Shown: positions 22,748-32,944, numbered from the stretch's first letter. The stretch is DNA of 64,000 bases from Gloeocapsopsis crepidinum LEGE 06123 (GCF_015207655.1 NZ_JADEWN010000012.1:1-64000); one strand, 5' to 3'. Program-made: numbers and translations. The notes: generated by a model from the sequence alone, not told the origin.

Positions 22748-22905
22748 TCGGTTCGGTTAAAAACCAGAGGTAACGGGGAAAGTCCGGTGTAAATCCGGTG
22801 CTGTCCCGCAACTGTGAAAGAAGTTATGAGTGAGTCAATCTAACTTCATAACTGAGAACCCAAAACTCAAAATCTAAAGTCAGAATGCCCGCCGAAGGGA
22901 GTCTA
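22748..22905 (+). promoter_or_regulatory. cobalamin riboswitch
   Basis: cggttaaaaaccagaggtaacggggaaagtccggtgtaaatccggtgctgtcccgcaactgtgaaag ... cagaatgcccgccgaaggga; B12-box core and flanking helices. Confidence 0.9.
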
Positions 22906-23008
22906 CACCAAGCTGCGATCGCCCAGAAAACAGAACATTTTGTTTTGAGTTTATTTCTGAAGAAATCAGCTAGGCATTAATCACGGATTTATCTGCGAGG
23001 TACAGAGT

Positions 23009-23659
23009 ATGTCCAGTCAGAATTTTGCGCCATTTCGGCAACTGAATCCTTTTATTTTGAGTGCTAGTCTAGGAATTCTATTTTTAAGCACAGCACAACA
23101 GGCTCTAGCACACCATGCATTAGGAAGTGAAACTCCGACTAATTTTTTTGAGGGATTTATCTCAGGGTTAGCGCATCCAGTCATTGGTTTAGACCATTTG
23201 GCGTTTGTTGTTGCCATTGGTTTAATCGCCGCAGGACAAATAAACGGTACTATCATTCCAGCAGGATTTGTTTTAGCCGCACTTGTAGGAACCGGAATTC
23301 ATGTACTCAACTTCGATCTACCAGCAGCAGAAATTGCAATCGCCCTATCAGTAGTTACCTTTGGCGTCATGCTAGCAATTCCGCGTAAACCTAATTGGAT
23401 TGTCTTGACTTGTTTGGGTGCGATCGCTGGTTTATTTCACGGCTATGCTTACGGAGAAGCAATTATCGGTGCAGGAATGATACCTTTAGTTGCTTACTTA
23501 CTAGGATTTAGCTTAATTCAGTATGGTGTAGCAATGTTAGCGCGTGCTGTAGGTAATCTGATCATTCATAAAATACCAAATCGACAAATCATGCGACTTT
23601 GTGGCTTAGCGATCGCTGCGATTGGTATTGTTTTTATGACTAATTTGTTATTTGGGTAA
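23009..23659 (+). CDS. HupE/UreJ family Ni/Co permease
   Basis: HALGSETPTNFFEGFISGLAHPVIGLDHLAFVVAIG; HGYAYGEAI. Confidence 0.9.
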   Translation: MSSQNFAPFRQLNPFILSASLGILFLSTAQQALAHHALGSETPTNFFEGFISGLAHPVIGLDHLAFVVAIGLIAAGQINGTIIPAGFVLAALVGTGIHVLNFDLPAAEIAIALSVVTFGVMLAIPRKPNWIVLTCLGAIAGLFHGYAYGEAIIGAGMIPLVAYLLGFSLIQYGVAMLARAVGNLIIHKIPNRQIMRLCGLAIAAIGIVFMTNLLFG

Positions 23660-23918
23660 AATGCTTGATGCGGTGGGATTGAGTATCTTATCAACTGTTT
23701 GAGCGATCGCCAGCTGCATCAAGGTTGATAATGGCAAAACCAGCAGTTTAAAGTGTAAAAAACCATATCGCACGCTAACCATAGCTCACACCAATAGATA
23801 ATTCTTCTCAAGAAGCCTGAAAAACAAAATACAGGCTGAGAAAACTTACCACCATACAGTAGAGCGGCAATTTTTATCCCTAGAGCGTCGATTTACAGTA
23901 TCCTACACAAATGCAAGT

Positions 23919-23962
23919 GCGAACGAATTCACTACTAAACAAACAAAGTCCTCAGTGGACTT
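23919..23962 (+). repeat. dispersed two-hairpin intergenic element, copy 2
   Basis: gcgaacgaattcactactaaacaaacaaagtcctcagtggactt. Confidence 0.6.
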
Positions 23963-24027
23963 ATACCAAATCAAAAATTAATTGCTACAAATGCACCCCA
24001 CCACCTACAGCACTTCCCCTTACCAAG

Positions 24028-24042
24028 CTGACAGGTGTAGGT
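24028..24042 (+). repeat. left arm of the 15-bp inverted repeat flanking the Rpn-like gene
   Basis: CTGACAGGTGTAGGT. Confidence 0.7.
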
Positions 24043-24093
24043 ATTTTCTGGCTAAAAGAAAGATAAATTGAAATTTTGAGTTTTTGCTAAATT

Positions 24094-24915
24094 TTAATTT
24101 TTGGGTTGATTTAACCATGCTTCTAAATCAGCTAAACTTGTCAAATCAAACAAAGCTTCTCCCAAAGTTTCTAATTGATTGGTAGATAAACTTCGTATAC
24201 GTTCTGTCAAAGATGAATCGATATCACCAAAACGACGATTTACGAGACGCAAAGTGTACGTGAAGGCTTCCCTTTGTTCTCCCTTCTGCAAAATATCTTG
24301 ATAAATCACTGATTCCTGCATAGTCTCCTCGCTCAATAACTGACGAATCAAACCTTTCTCAAATCGCAACCCAGCTAAAATCTCTGTATAAGCAGCAATA
24401 TTCTGCCTTGTCTCTCTATCGGCAATTTTAGCAAGACTTTGAGCCACCTGAGATAATAACCCTGGGGGTGAATCTGTTTGTGTCAATGGTGCTAACGCTA
24501 ATAATGCCGGATTCTCTAAAAATAATGTTGCCTCTTGCTCCCACATTCTGACAACACGATAGCGATGATTTGTCATCTCATTGACATAAGTTTCGGTAAA
24601 AGCAATGTCTTGAGTTGTCTGTTGCAAGAAAATCACTACCTGGGTAATGGGAAGATCGTATTTTCTGACTAATCTGACAAAATAATCCAACATTCGTAAG
24701 GGAATGGGAGTTAAGGATTTTTGTGTTGTTTGAAATTCCAAATGCAAAATCCGATTTTCTGTTTGTAAGAAGGTTACAGAATCGGCGCGAATTGGTTCGA
24801 TGCTTAATTCTGTTTTTAAAACTTTGATTGTTTGCGGTTCCTCAGTTAACAGCCACCGCGCAAAATCTGTGGGATATTTTTCGGCTAAGATTTTGCCAAC
24901 GTTGTCAAAAGCCAC
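24094..24915 (-). CDS. Rpn-type PD-(D/E)XK nuclease / putative transposase with DUF4351
   Basis: DFARWLLTEEPQTIKVLKTELSIEPIRADSVTFLQTENRILHLEFQT; C-terminal VNRRFGDIDSSLTERIRSLSTNQLETLGEALFDLTSLADLEAWL. Confidence 0.85.
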   Translation of the reverse strand: MAFDNVGKILAEKYPTDFARWLLTEEPQTIKVLKTELSIEPIRADSVTFLQTENRILHLEFQTTQKSLTPIPLRMLDYFVRLVRKYDLPITQVVIFLQQTTQDIAFTETYVNEMTNHRYRVVRMWEQEATLFLENPALLALAPLTQTDSPPGLLSQVAQSLAKIADRETRQNIAAYTEILAGLRFEKGLIRQLLSEETMQESVIYQDILQKGEQREAFTYTLRLVNRRFGDIDSSLTERIRSLSTNQLETLGEALFDLTSLADLEAWLNQPKN

Positions 24916-25063
24916 TCATTCTACTGAAATTGTTTCCGTTGTTAGTTTATCAGTATTGAGGAATGGCAATCTATTTACTCAACCATCTTCCGATTCCTCT
25001 TCATCGTTTATGCTTTCCCCCTAGTCCTGTTGACCATTTCTATAGTACCCATCCCTGTAAAAA

Positions 25064-25078
25064 ACCTACACCTGTCAG
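25064..25078 (-). repeat. right arm of the 15-bp inverted repeat flanking the Rpn-like gene
   Basis: ACCTACACCTGTCAG, exact reverse complement of 24028-24042. Confidence 0.7.
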
Positions 25079-25107
25079 CGGTGGAGGGGTTCAAAATCCT
25101 ATTGTAC

Positions 25108-26115
25108 TTAACCTAAAATCTGTTTTTTGCCAGCCCGACAATCTTTCGGTGTGATCCCAAACTTGCGCTTAAATGCCGCTGTAAAGTGTCCTAAATGCGA
25201 ATATCCTACTGCATGGGCAACTTCTGATATCCGTGTTTCCTTGCAACGTAACATGATCTGTGCCTGCTCCATGCGATGGTGGTGTAAGTAACCAAACACC
25301 GTTGTTCCAAAAAGTTCTCGGAAACCTTGTTGCAGTTTGCGATCGCTTAATCCCACTAATTGCGCTAGTTCCGTTAATGAAGGAGGATAGTTTAAGCGCT
25401 GGTGTAAAATTTCTTTAGCGTGGTGAAGTTGCTCAATTGTGTTTGGATGAAGTTGCGATCGCTGTCCATTATCTGCCAAAATTGGCTCTAGCTGCATCGC
25501 TAATAATTCAAACACTTTAGATTGAAGATAGAGGCGCTGGGCTGTTCCTTGAAAAGGAGCATTCAAAATTTGTCGAACGGCGGCTTGCATTGTCCAAGTC
25601 ACATCTGGAAAAAATGATACCTTCCACTCGTTCTCTTTAATAAATAGCTTGACAATTTGCTCTGGTTCTCCAGCCATGAAACCTTTAAGTAATTCTGGCA
25701 ATAGATGCACATTAATCGCAGTTATCGGCTGTAATTTCTGTATTTTTTGTACATACGCAGGTGAAATTCCACTTCCAGACAAGTAGCTGCATTTTCCACC
25801 ACTAGCTGGATAAACGTTGTTATAAGTGAATAACCCAGATGAAAGTATCAGAAATTGTATTAGATGATCGTGAACAGGTACCCGAACTTCTATGTCATCA
25901 TGCAATTCATAGTTAAAAATTTCCAGCCATAGCCCTGGTAGTAGTTCTATTTCTCGGCAATATCCCTGACCTATACGAGGAGACACGATAAATATCTCAC
26001 CATCAGGGTGATGTTCGCTGCTTTGAGCAGGTTCATACATCAATTCACCGAAGTTGGCTGCGGAAAGGATGAGAGTCATTAGAGAACTGGGTAACGTTGG
26101 GCTTGCTGCCAGCAA
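25108..26115 (-). CDS. AraC family transcriptional regulator (PchR-like)
   Basis: C-terminal double HTH: LTELAQLVGLSDRKLQQGFRELFGTTVFGYLHHHRMEQAQIML ... VAHAVGYSHLGHFTAAFKRKFGITP. Confidence 0.9.
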   Translation of the reverse strand: MLAASPTLPSSLMTLILSAANFGELMYEPAQSSEHHPDGEIFIVSPRIGQGYCREIELLPGLWLEIFNYELHDDIEVRVPVHDHLIQFLILSSGLFTYNNVYPASGGKCSYLSGSGISPAYVQKIQKLQPITAINVHLLPELLKGFMAGEPEQIVKLFIKENEWKVSFFPDVTWTMQAAVRQILNAPFQGTAQRLYLQSKVFELLAMQLEPILADNGQRSQLHPNTIEQLHHAKEILHQRLNYPPSLTELAQLVGLSDRKLQQGFRELFGTTVFGYLHHHRMEQAQIMLRCKETRISEVAHAVGYSHLGHFTAAFKRKFGITPKDCRAGKKQILG

Positions 26116-26173
26116 TTATCAATAATCTTACCGCGATCCTTCTTTCTATTAGCCTTTAAATTGAAATACCAAA

Positions 26174-26758
26174 TCACTTTATCGATGTCTTTTTAGCGAT
26201 CAAAACTGCCAAAATTAACCCTAATACGACGAGTGTAGATGCGATCGCTGGTATTATCCATTGATTTTCTGTTGGCTGTGGTTGTGATGGTAACTGCGCT
26301 ACAGTTGGTGATGGAGAAGGCGCGACTCCTGGTGCAACATTAACGTCATAACTTAATTCAAAAGCTTGAAAACTTCCTGCAACTTTGGGAGAACCAGTGA
26401 ACTGCAATCGATAAGCGCCAGATTGCGGAAAAACGATTTCAGCAGCAGGAATATTCTGAAAGCGTTCTGCTGAGATGGATTTTAAAGGTGGTTCTAGTAG
26501 CGGCTGAGATGACGATGATTCTGAATAAACGGCTAACTTGCAATCGCACTCAGCTAAAGGAATAATTTGTCCTCCCTTACGAGTCAGCGCAAACCAAGTC
26601 AGTGAAGATTCTCCAGCACGCGGATTATCATTTGGTTCGATATGTAAAGTTGCACCAACATCCGCAGCAGTTTGAACTTTGTGAGCGAAAACAGGTGATG
26701 CGATCGCCAGCGAAACTACTACAGCAAAACTACTGATTGTGGCGTAGCGGGGGAGCAT
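26174..26758 (-). CDS. exported, C-terminally anchored protein with predicted mature N-terminal His; possible metal-binding protein
   Basis: signal peptide ending SPVFA|HKVQ; beta-rich body; C-terminal TM helix IIPAIASTLVVLGLILAVLIA-KK. Confidence 0.65.
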   Translation of the reverse strand: MLPRYATISSFAVVVSLAIASPVFAHKVQTAADVGATLHIEPNDNPRAGESSLTWFALTRKGGQIIPLAECDCKLAVYSESSSSQPLLEPPLKSISAERFQNIPAAEIVFPQSGAYRLQFTGSPKVAGSFQAFELSYDVNVAPGVAPSPSPTVAQLPSQPQPTENQWIIPAIASTLVVLGLILAVLIAKKTSIK

Positions 26759-27971
26759 AAAACTTCTCCAATGATAATATTGACCAAAACCAACGCGATC
26801 GCACTAACAATACTCCTAGTGTTAGCAAGCCTAAACCAGCGACAAATAGATAATTACGCCACGTCTGTTGCAAAGTTCCTAAATAATGCGATCCAATCAG
26901 CACGACATGAATTGCGCATAAAACTAAAGCTGGAACACTTAACAAGTGAAGTTGTCGCCAGTGCTTACCCAAAGTTTTTTGCAGACGATCAAAACTCGTA
27001 AAAGCTGCTGGAGTTATTAATAGTAAAGCCATTATTCCACAAGCGATCGCAAATTGATGCTGTGGCAACATAAAAAATACGGCTTGCCAATTCCAACCCA
27101 AGGTATGCTGAATTGTGTGACCAACATGAACAAGTGCTAACACAAACGCTCCTACCCCCAAAGTCCGACGATATTTTAGGGGTTGCGCCCACACACGCCG
27201 TATCGGACGCGCAATCAACGCCAGCATCAAACACAACAATGCACCATGACCTGTAATATAAATTAACCCGTGACCATCACCCGTGCGCACCAGTGTCAAC
27301 ACGCCGATAAAAATCGTCAACCAACCTGCTAAACGATACAACTGACTGCGCTGATTTGTACCAATAACCGCAGTCGAGACACCCACACCTAACATCGTAG
27401 GTACTGTACCCAAACCAAAAGCAAACAGGATTGCCGCCCCACGCCAAAAACTTCCAGTTTCGGCAGCTTTAATTTGCGCCGCATACAAAAAACCACATGG
27501 CATTAAACCCCAAACAATCCCCAAAGCCGCTGGCGTCCACCATTTAGTATGAAACGACAGCCTTACCATCGCTGCACTTAAGCGATTATGCAAATTTCCC
27601 TGAGTTAACGGATGCAGAAACGGCAGACGCGGTAAAAATTGCGGTTTAACCTGAACAATGCCAAACCAGATCAGCATCAACCCTGTCAAAATGGCAATTC
27701 CTTGACGTAGCCAACTACCATCCCCCGCCATTTGTCCGCCAGCAATTAGAACAGAACCTAAAGCCCCAATTCCGGCACCCACCAAGGTGTAACTTAGCAA
27801 TCTACCCAAATTTAGTAAGAGATGAAATGTAAACTGTTGCTGCCAAGGGGGAAAAGTTTGCTGCTGCGTCAATGACAATGAAAACGCTGTCGTCAACGGC
27901 ACACACATTCCTACACAGTGCCCAAAACTCCCCAGAAATCCCAGGGTTATCATTAACAACAGGTCAACCAT
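26730..27971 (-). CDS. sulfite exporter TauE/SafE (DsbD-TM-like) family protein fused to a ferric-reductase-like TM domain
   Basis: N-terminal GFLGSFGHCVGMCVPL and WGLMPCGFLYAA; C-terminal LGKHWRQLHLLSVPALVLCAIHVVLIGSHY resembling haem-binding ferric-reductase-like domains. Confidence 0.8.
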   Translation of the reverse strand: MVDLLLMITLGFLGSFGHCVGMCVPLTTAFSLSLTQQQTFPPWQQQFTFHLLLNLGRLLSYTLVGAGIGALGSVLIAGGQMAGDGSWLRQGIAILTGLMLIWFGIVQVKPQFLPRLPFLHPLTQGNLHNRLSAAMVRLSFHTKWWTPAALGIVWGLMPCGFLYAAQIKAAETGSFWRGAAILFAFGLGTVPTMLGVGVSTAVIGTNQRSQLYRLAGWLTIFIGVLTLVRTGDGHGLIYITGHGALLCLMLALIARPIRRVWAQPLKYRRTLGVGAFVLALVHVGHTIQHTLGWNWQAVFFMLPQHQFAIACGIMALLLITPAAFTSFDRLQKTLGKHWRQLHLLSVPALVLCAIHVVLIGSHYLGTLQQTWRNYLFVAGLGLLTLGVLLVRSRWFWSILSLEKFYAPPLRHNQ

Positions 27972-27975
27972 TAAA

Positions 27976-28464
27976 TCATTTTTGCGATTGAGTCACTCCA
28001 GGAACATTAACAACTTCAGTATCAGAAATTCGCTTGCCATTATGAGCTAGAGCCATGTGGTTATTAGCATTTAAACTGACTGTAATTTCGTTTCTTCCTG
28101 GTTGTAAATTTTCCAAATAGTACCAAGAGCTATATAAGCGTGTAAGTTTTTGGTTATTAACATAAATGTGTCCGTGACCTTCTCCAGGTACAGCTACTGT
28201 ATTAACTCTTTCTGGTGCAAATTTAAAATTAGTTACTTTAACTTCTAAGTTATAGCCTTTCATGGTATCTTTATGCACTACTAAGTCAACTGTTGGTACA
28301 GCTTGTCTTGAAGGAATTTCCATGATTTGATCGTGGTTATCCGCATGATTATGGCTACTGGGGCTATGAGATATAACACTTTGCGGTTCTATATTTTGGA
28401 TATTATTACTAATACTAGTGAAATCAAATAATGTAGCTAATGTAATTAAAAAGTTGGAAATCAT
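27976..28464 (-). CDS. exported hypothetical protein with His-rich segment
   Basis: hydrophobic N-terminus; SHSPSSHNHADNHDQIM; VPGEGHGHIYVNNQK; 4-nt gap to the downstream TauE-like gene. Confidence 0.65.
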   Translation of the reverse strand: MISNFLITLATLFDFTSISNNIQNIEPQSVISHSPSSHNHADNHDQIMEIPSRQAVPTVDLVVHKDTMKGYNLEVKVTNFKFAPERVNTVAVPGEGHGHIYVNNQKLTRLYSSWYYLENLQPGRNEITVSLNANNHMALAHNGKRISDTEVVNVPGVTQSQK

Positions 28465-28660
28465 TTTTGAGAGAAAAACTCAACTAATTAGCCTAGAATA
28501 AGGTACTTAGACTGATACCAATTATCTAAATTCTGACAACAAATCCAAATCAAAAAAACTAGATAGGAATTGAAGCATCTTGATAATAAATTAGTATTAA
28601 TTCAACACTTATAACAATTGCTCAACTTTGTCAAAAGACAAGCTGTCATACTTGTTGGGA

Positions 28661-30004
28661 TTAAACTAAAGCAAGGCAAAGTTCACGAAAGCGATCGCCT
28701 CTTTGTTCAAAATTTTGAAATTGGTCAAAACTAGCACACGCAGGCGACAGCAATACAACACGCGCATTCGTTTGTGGAGCTAATTCAGCAGATCTTGAGA
28801 CAGCCCTTTCCATAGTTTCGACGATTTCGTATTTAGAATATCCTACAGTTTTCAATCGTTGAGCAAAAGTAGGTGCAGCATCGCCAATCAACAAAACTGC
28901 CGCAGCTTTTTCTTGAATTGTTTGTAGCCAACTTGTATCATCACCAGCTTTCGCTTCACCACCAGCAATCAAAATCACAGGGCTAGCTACCGCAGATAAA
29001 CCAACTTGTGCCGCATCATAATTAGTTGCTTTACTGTCATTAATAAAATCAACTCCGGCAACTGTACAAATGTGTTCCAAACGATGCGGAACACCAGGAA
29101 AATTAGCAATAGCTTGAGCGATCGCTTCTTTATCAATTCCCGCTAACCGTGCGGCTGCTACTGACATCAAAAGGTTTTGGTGATTGTGTTCTCCCACCAT
29201 GCGTAACGCTGAAACTGGTACAATGCGATCGCCTTGAAACACAACCCAACCATCTTCTATATAAGTTCCTTGGGTATTTCCAATTAAATGCGCCTTTCCT
29301 TTAACACTCGTCCAATAGGCATCTTGCCAATTTGCGCCAACTTCTCTTAAATACGCATCATCACCATTGAATACTTGTAACTCACTTTGACGCAAAAGAC
29401 GCGCTTTAATATTGTAGTAATTCTCCAAAGTGTAATGACGACTGAGGTGATCCGGTGTAAACGTTGTCCAAACCCCAATGCGAGGCGCGATTGAAGACGA
29501 AGACTCAATTTGATAGCTACTAATTTCTGCAACTACCCAGTCAAGCGGTTTAGCTGATTCTAAAGCTAATTCACACGCAGCATAACCGATATTGCCACAC
29601 GCGGGAGCATTCCAACCTGCGGTTTGAAAGATTGCTGCAATTAATGCCGTCGTTGTTGTTTTGCCATTTGTCCCTGTAATTACTACCCAAGGACACGATT
29701 GTAGGTTACGCCAAGCTAATTCCATTTCACCAATTGTTTCAATACCTTGCTCGCGCGCTGCAACTAATGCTGGAATATCCCAAGGAACCCCAGGACTGAC
29801 AACCACAAGTTGGGTTGAACCATCAGCGTCGGGATGCCAAGAATAACCAACTTTAACCGTAATTTCTTCACGTTCCAGTCGCGGTTGTTCTGGTGAAGCA
29901 GCAGAACTGCGATCGCTTAATGTTACCTCCCAACCTTGCCGTTTTAACAATCGTGCAGCGGCAATACCGGATTTTCCTAATCCGATGACATGAGCATTCG
30001 GCAT
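28661..30004 (-). CDS. murD: UDP-N-acetylmuramoylalanine--D-glutamate ligase
   Basis: [60 protein letters not shown]. Confidence 0.96.
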   Translation of the reverse strand: MPNAHVIGLGKSGIAAARLLKRQGWEVTLSDRSSAASPEQPRLEREEITVKVGYSWHPDADGSTQLVVVSPGVPWDIPALVAAREQGIETIGEMELAWRNLQSCPWVVITGTNGKTTTTALIAAIFQTAGWNAPACGNIGYAACELALESAKPLDWVVAEISSYQIESSSSIAPRIGVWTTFTPDHLSRHYTLENYYNIKARLLRQSELQVFNGDDAYLREVGANWQDAYWTSVKGKAHLIGNTQGTYIEDGWVVFQGDRIVPVSALRMVGEHNHQNLLMSVAAARLAGIDKEAIAQAIANFPGVPHRLEHICTVAGVDFINDSKATNYDAAQVGLSAVASPVILIAGGEAKAGDDTSWLQTIQEKAAAVLLIGDAAPTFAQRLKTVGYSKYEIVETMERAVSRSAELAPQTNARVVLLSPACASFDQFQNFEQRGDRFRELCLALV

Positions 30005-30058
30005 AAATTGAATGGTAATCCAAACTCAAGCAACCTTATCTTACAGTTTCTGTTGCAC

Positions 30059-30676
30059 TCATTCTTCCCATGCAGCTTGAAAAAAATCGCGTTCGCACAA
30101 CATAGCATAGCGGTATGTTGAGTGTACTAAAGGTGTCATGCTGGTATAGCGATCGCATAAACTTTCTAACTGCACAGCAAGTTGCTTAAACTCAGCACTA
30201 CTATAAGTCCGAATCCATTCACTATAAGAATGTTCTGCAATGCCATTTTGAGCTAGCTGCTGTCCTAAAAAACCGTATAAAACCATACAAGGCGACATTG
30301 CTACCGCAATCAACCCAACATCGCTACCCCAAGCAGTTGCCAATAAAAAATCTGTATAACGCCGTGTTGCAGGTTGTGGTTCTACATTGCGCAAGTCAAC
30401 ATCCCAAGCTGTTGCATAACTTTCGTGCAAACGCAGTTCTTCTAACACGCCATTCGCGAGATTATGAAAAATACTGAATCCTTCCCAATCAGGTGCTTTT
30501 GCGGCTGCAATACTATAAGCACGGGCAAAAGCTTCTAAGAAAAAAGCATCTTGTCCTCCATAAAACGCAAATTTATGTCGTGCCAGCGTACCATTAGCAA
30601 TACCTTGGACAAACGGATGTTCTAGACAAGCTTGAGCTAAATCCTGGTTTGCTTGCCACAATTGAGCAGATATCAT
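30059..30676 (-). CDS. TenA family protein (thiaminase II-like)
   Basis: HPFVQGIANGTLARHKFAFYGGQDAFFLEAFARAYSIAAAKAPD; MSPCMVLYGFLG. Confidence 0.85.
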   Translation of the reverse strand: MISAQLWQANQDLAQACLEHPFVQGIANGTLARHKFAFYGGQDAFFLEAFARAYSIAAAKAPDWEGFSIFHNLANGVLEELRLHESYATAWDVDLRNVEPQPATRRYTDFLLATAWGSDVGLIAVAMSPCMVLYGFLGQQLAQNGIAEHSYSEWIRTYSSAEFKQLAVQLESLCDRYTSMTPLVHSTYRYAMLCERDFFQAAWEE

Positions 30677-30708
30677 AAAAAATATTAGGTAATAAACGTA
30701 ACTGAAAA

Positions 30709-30775
30709 GCTGGTAACTGGTAATCGGTCATTGGTAATTGGTCATTGGAAAGTATACCTATTACCTATTACCAAA
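30709..30775. repeat. short A/T-rich tandem/inverted repeat (GGTAATTGGTCATTGG ... ACCTATTACCTATTACC)
   Basis: ggtaactggtaatcggtcattggtaattggtcattgg ... acctattacctattacca. Confidence 0.6.
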
Positions 30776-30782
30776 CAACCAC

Positions 30783-31547
30783 TTAAAACAAAAATCTCAA
30801 TAAAACAGAACCTACTGCTCCTAAAAAGTTCATAAAATTTGGTTTACTTTTTGGTAGAGATTCACTCGGAGGATTTTCTAACTCGGTAATGAAGATTTGT
30901 GTTGTTTGTAACCCATCGTTATTAGCTTGCGCCGCAAAAAGTTTTTCGGCTTGTTTAGCATCTTGAAGCGCACCAGGGCGATCGTAAAGTTGGTAACGCG
31001 CCACACCCCTTGCCAGATACGCCGCAGCATAATCAGGTTTAATACTTAATGCTTGATTGAAGTAAGCGATCGCACCTTCTGGATCTCCTTTCTTACCTTG
31101 CACGACACCCCAACCATAAAAATCTTCTGCATTCCCTATTTGCGGTGGTATCCCTACTGCACCTTGCAAATTAGCACCACCCAACTGCGCACCAGTTAAA
31201 TTAGCATTTACTAAAAAAGTATCTCGTAAGTCAGCCGCACTTAAATCCGAACCACTCAAAATAGCACCACTTAAATTAGCGCCAAATAAACTTGTACCAA
31301 CAAGATTTGCCCCAACCAGGTTTGCACCGCTAAGATTAGCACGGCTGAGATTAGCACCACTTAAATTAGCGCCACTCAAATTTGCACCCGCTAGATTAGC
31401 CAAAACCAAGCCAGCACCCTTCAAGTCACAGTTTTGGCACTCTTTTGTTGATAAAAGTTGTTGAATTTGCTCGGTATTAGCTGATGCAGGAAGTGTGACA
31501 GAAATTGCGAGCAGTGTAGTAATTGCTATAGGAGAAGCTTTCATCAA
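30783..31547 (-). CDS. exported pentapeptide-repeat protein with TPR
   Basis: signal peptide; ANLSGANLSGANLSRANLSGANLVGANL repeats; TPR segment GDPEGAIAYFNQALSIKPDYAAAYLARGVARY. Confidence 0.88.
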   Translation of the reverse strand: MMKASPIAITTLLAISVTLPASANTEQIQQLLSTKECQNCDLKGAGLVLANLAGANLSGANLSGANLSRANLSGANLVGANLVGTSLFGANLSGAILSGSDLSAADLRDTFLVNANLTGAQLGGANLQGAVGIPPQIGNAEDFYGWGVVQGKKGDPEGAIAYFNQALSIKPDYAAAYLARGVARYQLYDRPGALQDAKQAEKLFAAQANNDGLQTTQIFITELENPPSESLPKSKPNFMNFLGAVGSVLLRFLF

Positions 31548-31963
31548 AATTGGGATGGCAGAGATTAACTATGCGGCTTGAGAGTTATCAAACACGCAAC
31601 AACTGTAGAGTAATTTTTCTAAGCTTAATGTATCAGTTAAAAAATTGGTGTAAAAACCGTGCAAATGCGGAGACAAAGGTGCTAAATCAATTGCAATAGC
31701 CCAGTTTTTCTACTTATATTATTTTAAATTAGGATACCTAGCAACTAAAGTTGCAGCTTGGCAGACAAATTCCAGATGGTGCATAGACTAATTGAGCAGA
31801 GTTACTTTAGGTACAGAAGAGAATAAAGAATTACAAATGTTCCGAATTGGTATTGCCTTTCTTGGTCAAGCACTGCGGTAGTCTAGATCAAGTGATTTAA
31901 TTCTATGCTGCTACAACGCAACGCGCTGTCAGACATTTAAATTTTGAATTTTGAACTGCTTAT

Positions 31964-32944
31964 ATGTCCCCCAACGCTTCTCCCACAGTTTCAACTTCTA
32001 CTCGCACAATCCGTATTGGTTCGCGTAAAAGTCAACTTGCGCTAGTACAGACTTATTGGGTGCAAGAACAACTACAAAAAGCCTTTCCCGATCGCACCTT
32101 TGAAGTTCACACGATGTCTACTCAAGGTGACAAAATTTTGGATGTAGCTCTTGCTAAAATTGGTGATAAAGGATTATTTACCAAAGAACTCGAAGTCGGA
32201 ATGCTACAGCATGAAATTGATTTTGCGGTGCATTCGCTCAAAGACTTGCCGACGAACTTGCCTGAAGGCTTAATGCTAGGGGTTGTCACTGAACGTGAAG
32301 ATCCCGCTGATGCATTAGTTGTACATGAAAAGCATAAAGATAAACAAATCGATACATTACCCGCAGGCGCAGTTGTTGGAACTTCTTCTTTACGACGTTT
32401 AGCACAGTTGCGCCATCACTTCCCGCATCTAACTTTTAAAGATATCCGAGGCAACTTAAATACTCGTTTAGCCAAACTCGATGCAGGCGAATATGACGCA
32501 ATTATTTTAGCCGTAGCAGGGTTACGACGTTTAGGAATGGGCGATCGCATTCACCAAATTTTACCCGCAGAAGTTTCGCTACACGCTGTTGGACAAGGTG
32601 CGCTAGGCATTGAATGTCGTATTGATGATACTGAAGTGTTGTCCTTAATTAAGGCAATTGAACACGTACCCACACGCGATCGCACATTAGCCGAACGAGC
32701 CTTTCTCCGCTCTCTCGAAGGCGGTTGTCAAGTCCCTATCGGTGTCAACACTCAACTCGACGGCGATACTTTAACACTAACAGGTATAGTTGCAAGTGTA
32801 GACGGCACAAAGTTTGTCAAAGACACCGTAACAGGTAGCGCCAGCACTGCCGAACAACTAGGAACTGAATTAGCCCAACGCCTTCGTCAACAAGGTGCAC
32901 AAGAAATCTTAGAAGAGATCTTCCAAACCGTGCAACGCGGATGA
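31964..32944 (+). CDS. hemC: hydroxymethylbilane synthase (porphobilinogen deaminase)
   Basis: [57 protein letters not shown]. Confidence 0.97.
   Translation: MSPNASPTVSTSTRTIRIGSRKSQLALVQTYWVQEQLQKAFPDRTFEVHTMSTQGDKILDVALAKIGDKGLFTKELEVGMLQHEIDFAVHSLKDLPTNLPEGLMLGVVTEREDPADALVVHEKHKDKQIDTLPAGAVVGTSSLRRLAQLRHHFPHLTFKDIRGNLNTRLAKLDAGEYDAIILAVAGLRRLGMGDRIHQILPAEVSLHAVGQGALGIECRIDDTEVLSLIKAIEHVPTRDRTLAERAFLRSLEGGCQVPIGVNTQLDGDTLTLTGIVASVDGTKFVKDTVTGSASTAEQLGTELAQRLRQQGAQEILEEIFQTVQRG

Noticed and set aside
25085-25105. GGGGTTCAAAATCC, T-arm-like tRNA signal
   Set aside because: The loop does not fit TTCRANY and no acceptor, D or anticodon arm is present.
31190-31420. Regular ~15-nt DNA periodicity resembling a repeat array (possible CRISPR-like)
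   Set aside because: It encodes pentapeptide repeats (A-N-L-S-G) in the 30783..31547 protein; spacing is too short and there are no unique spacers.
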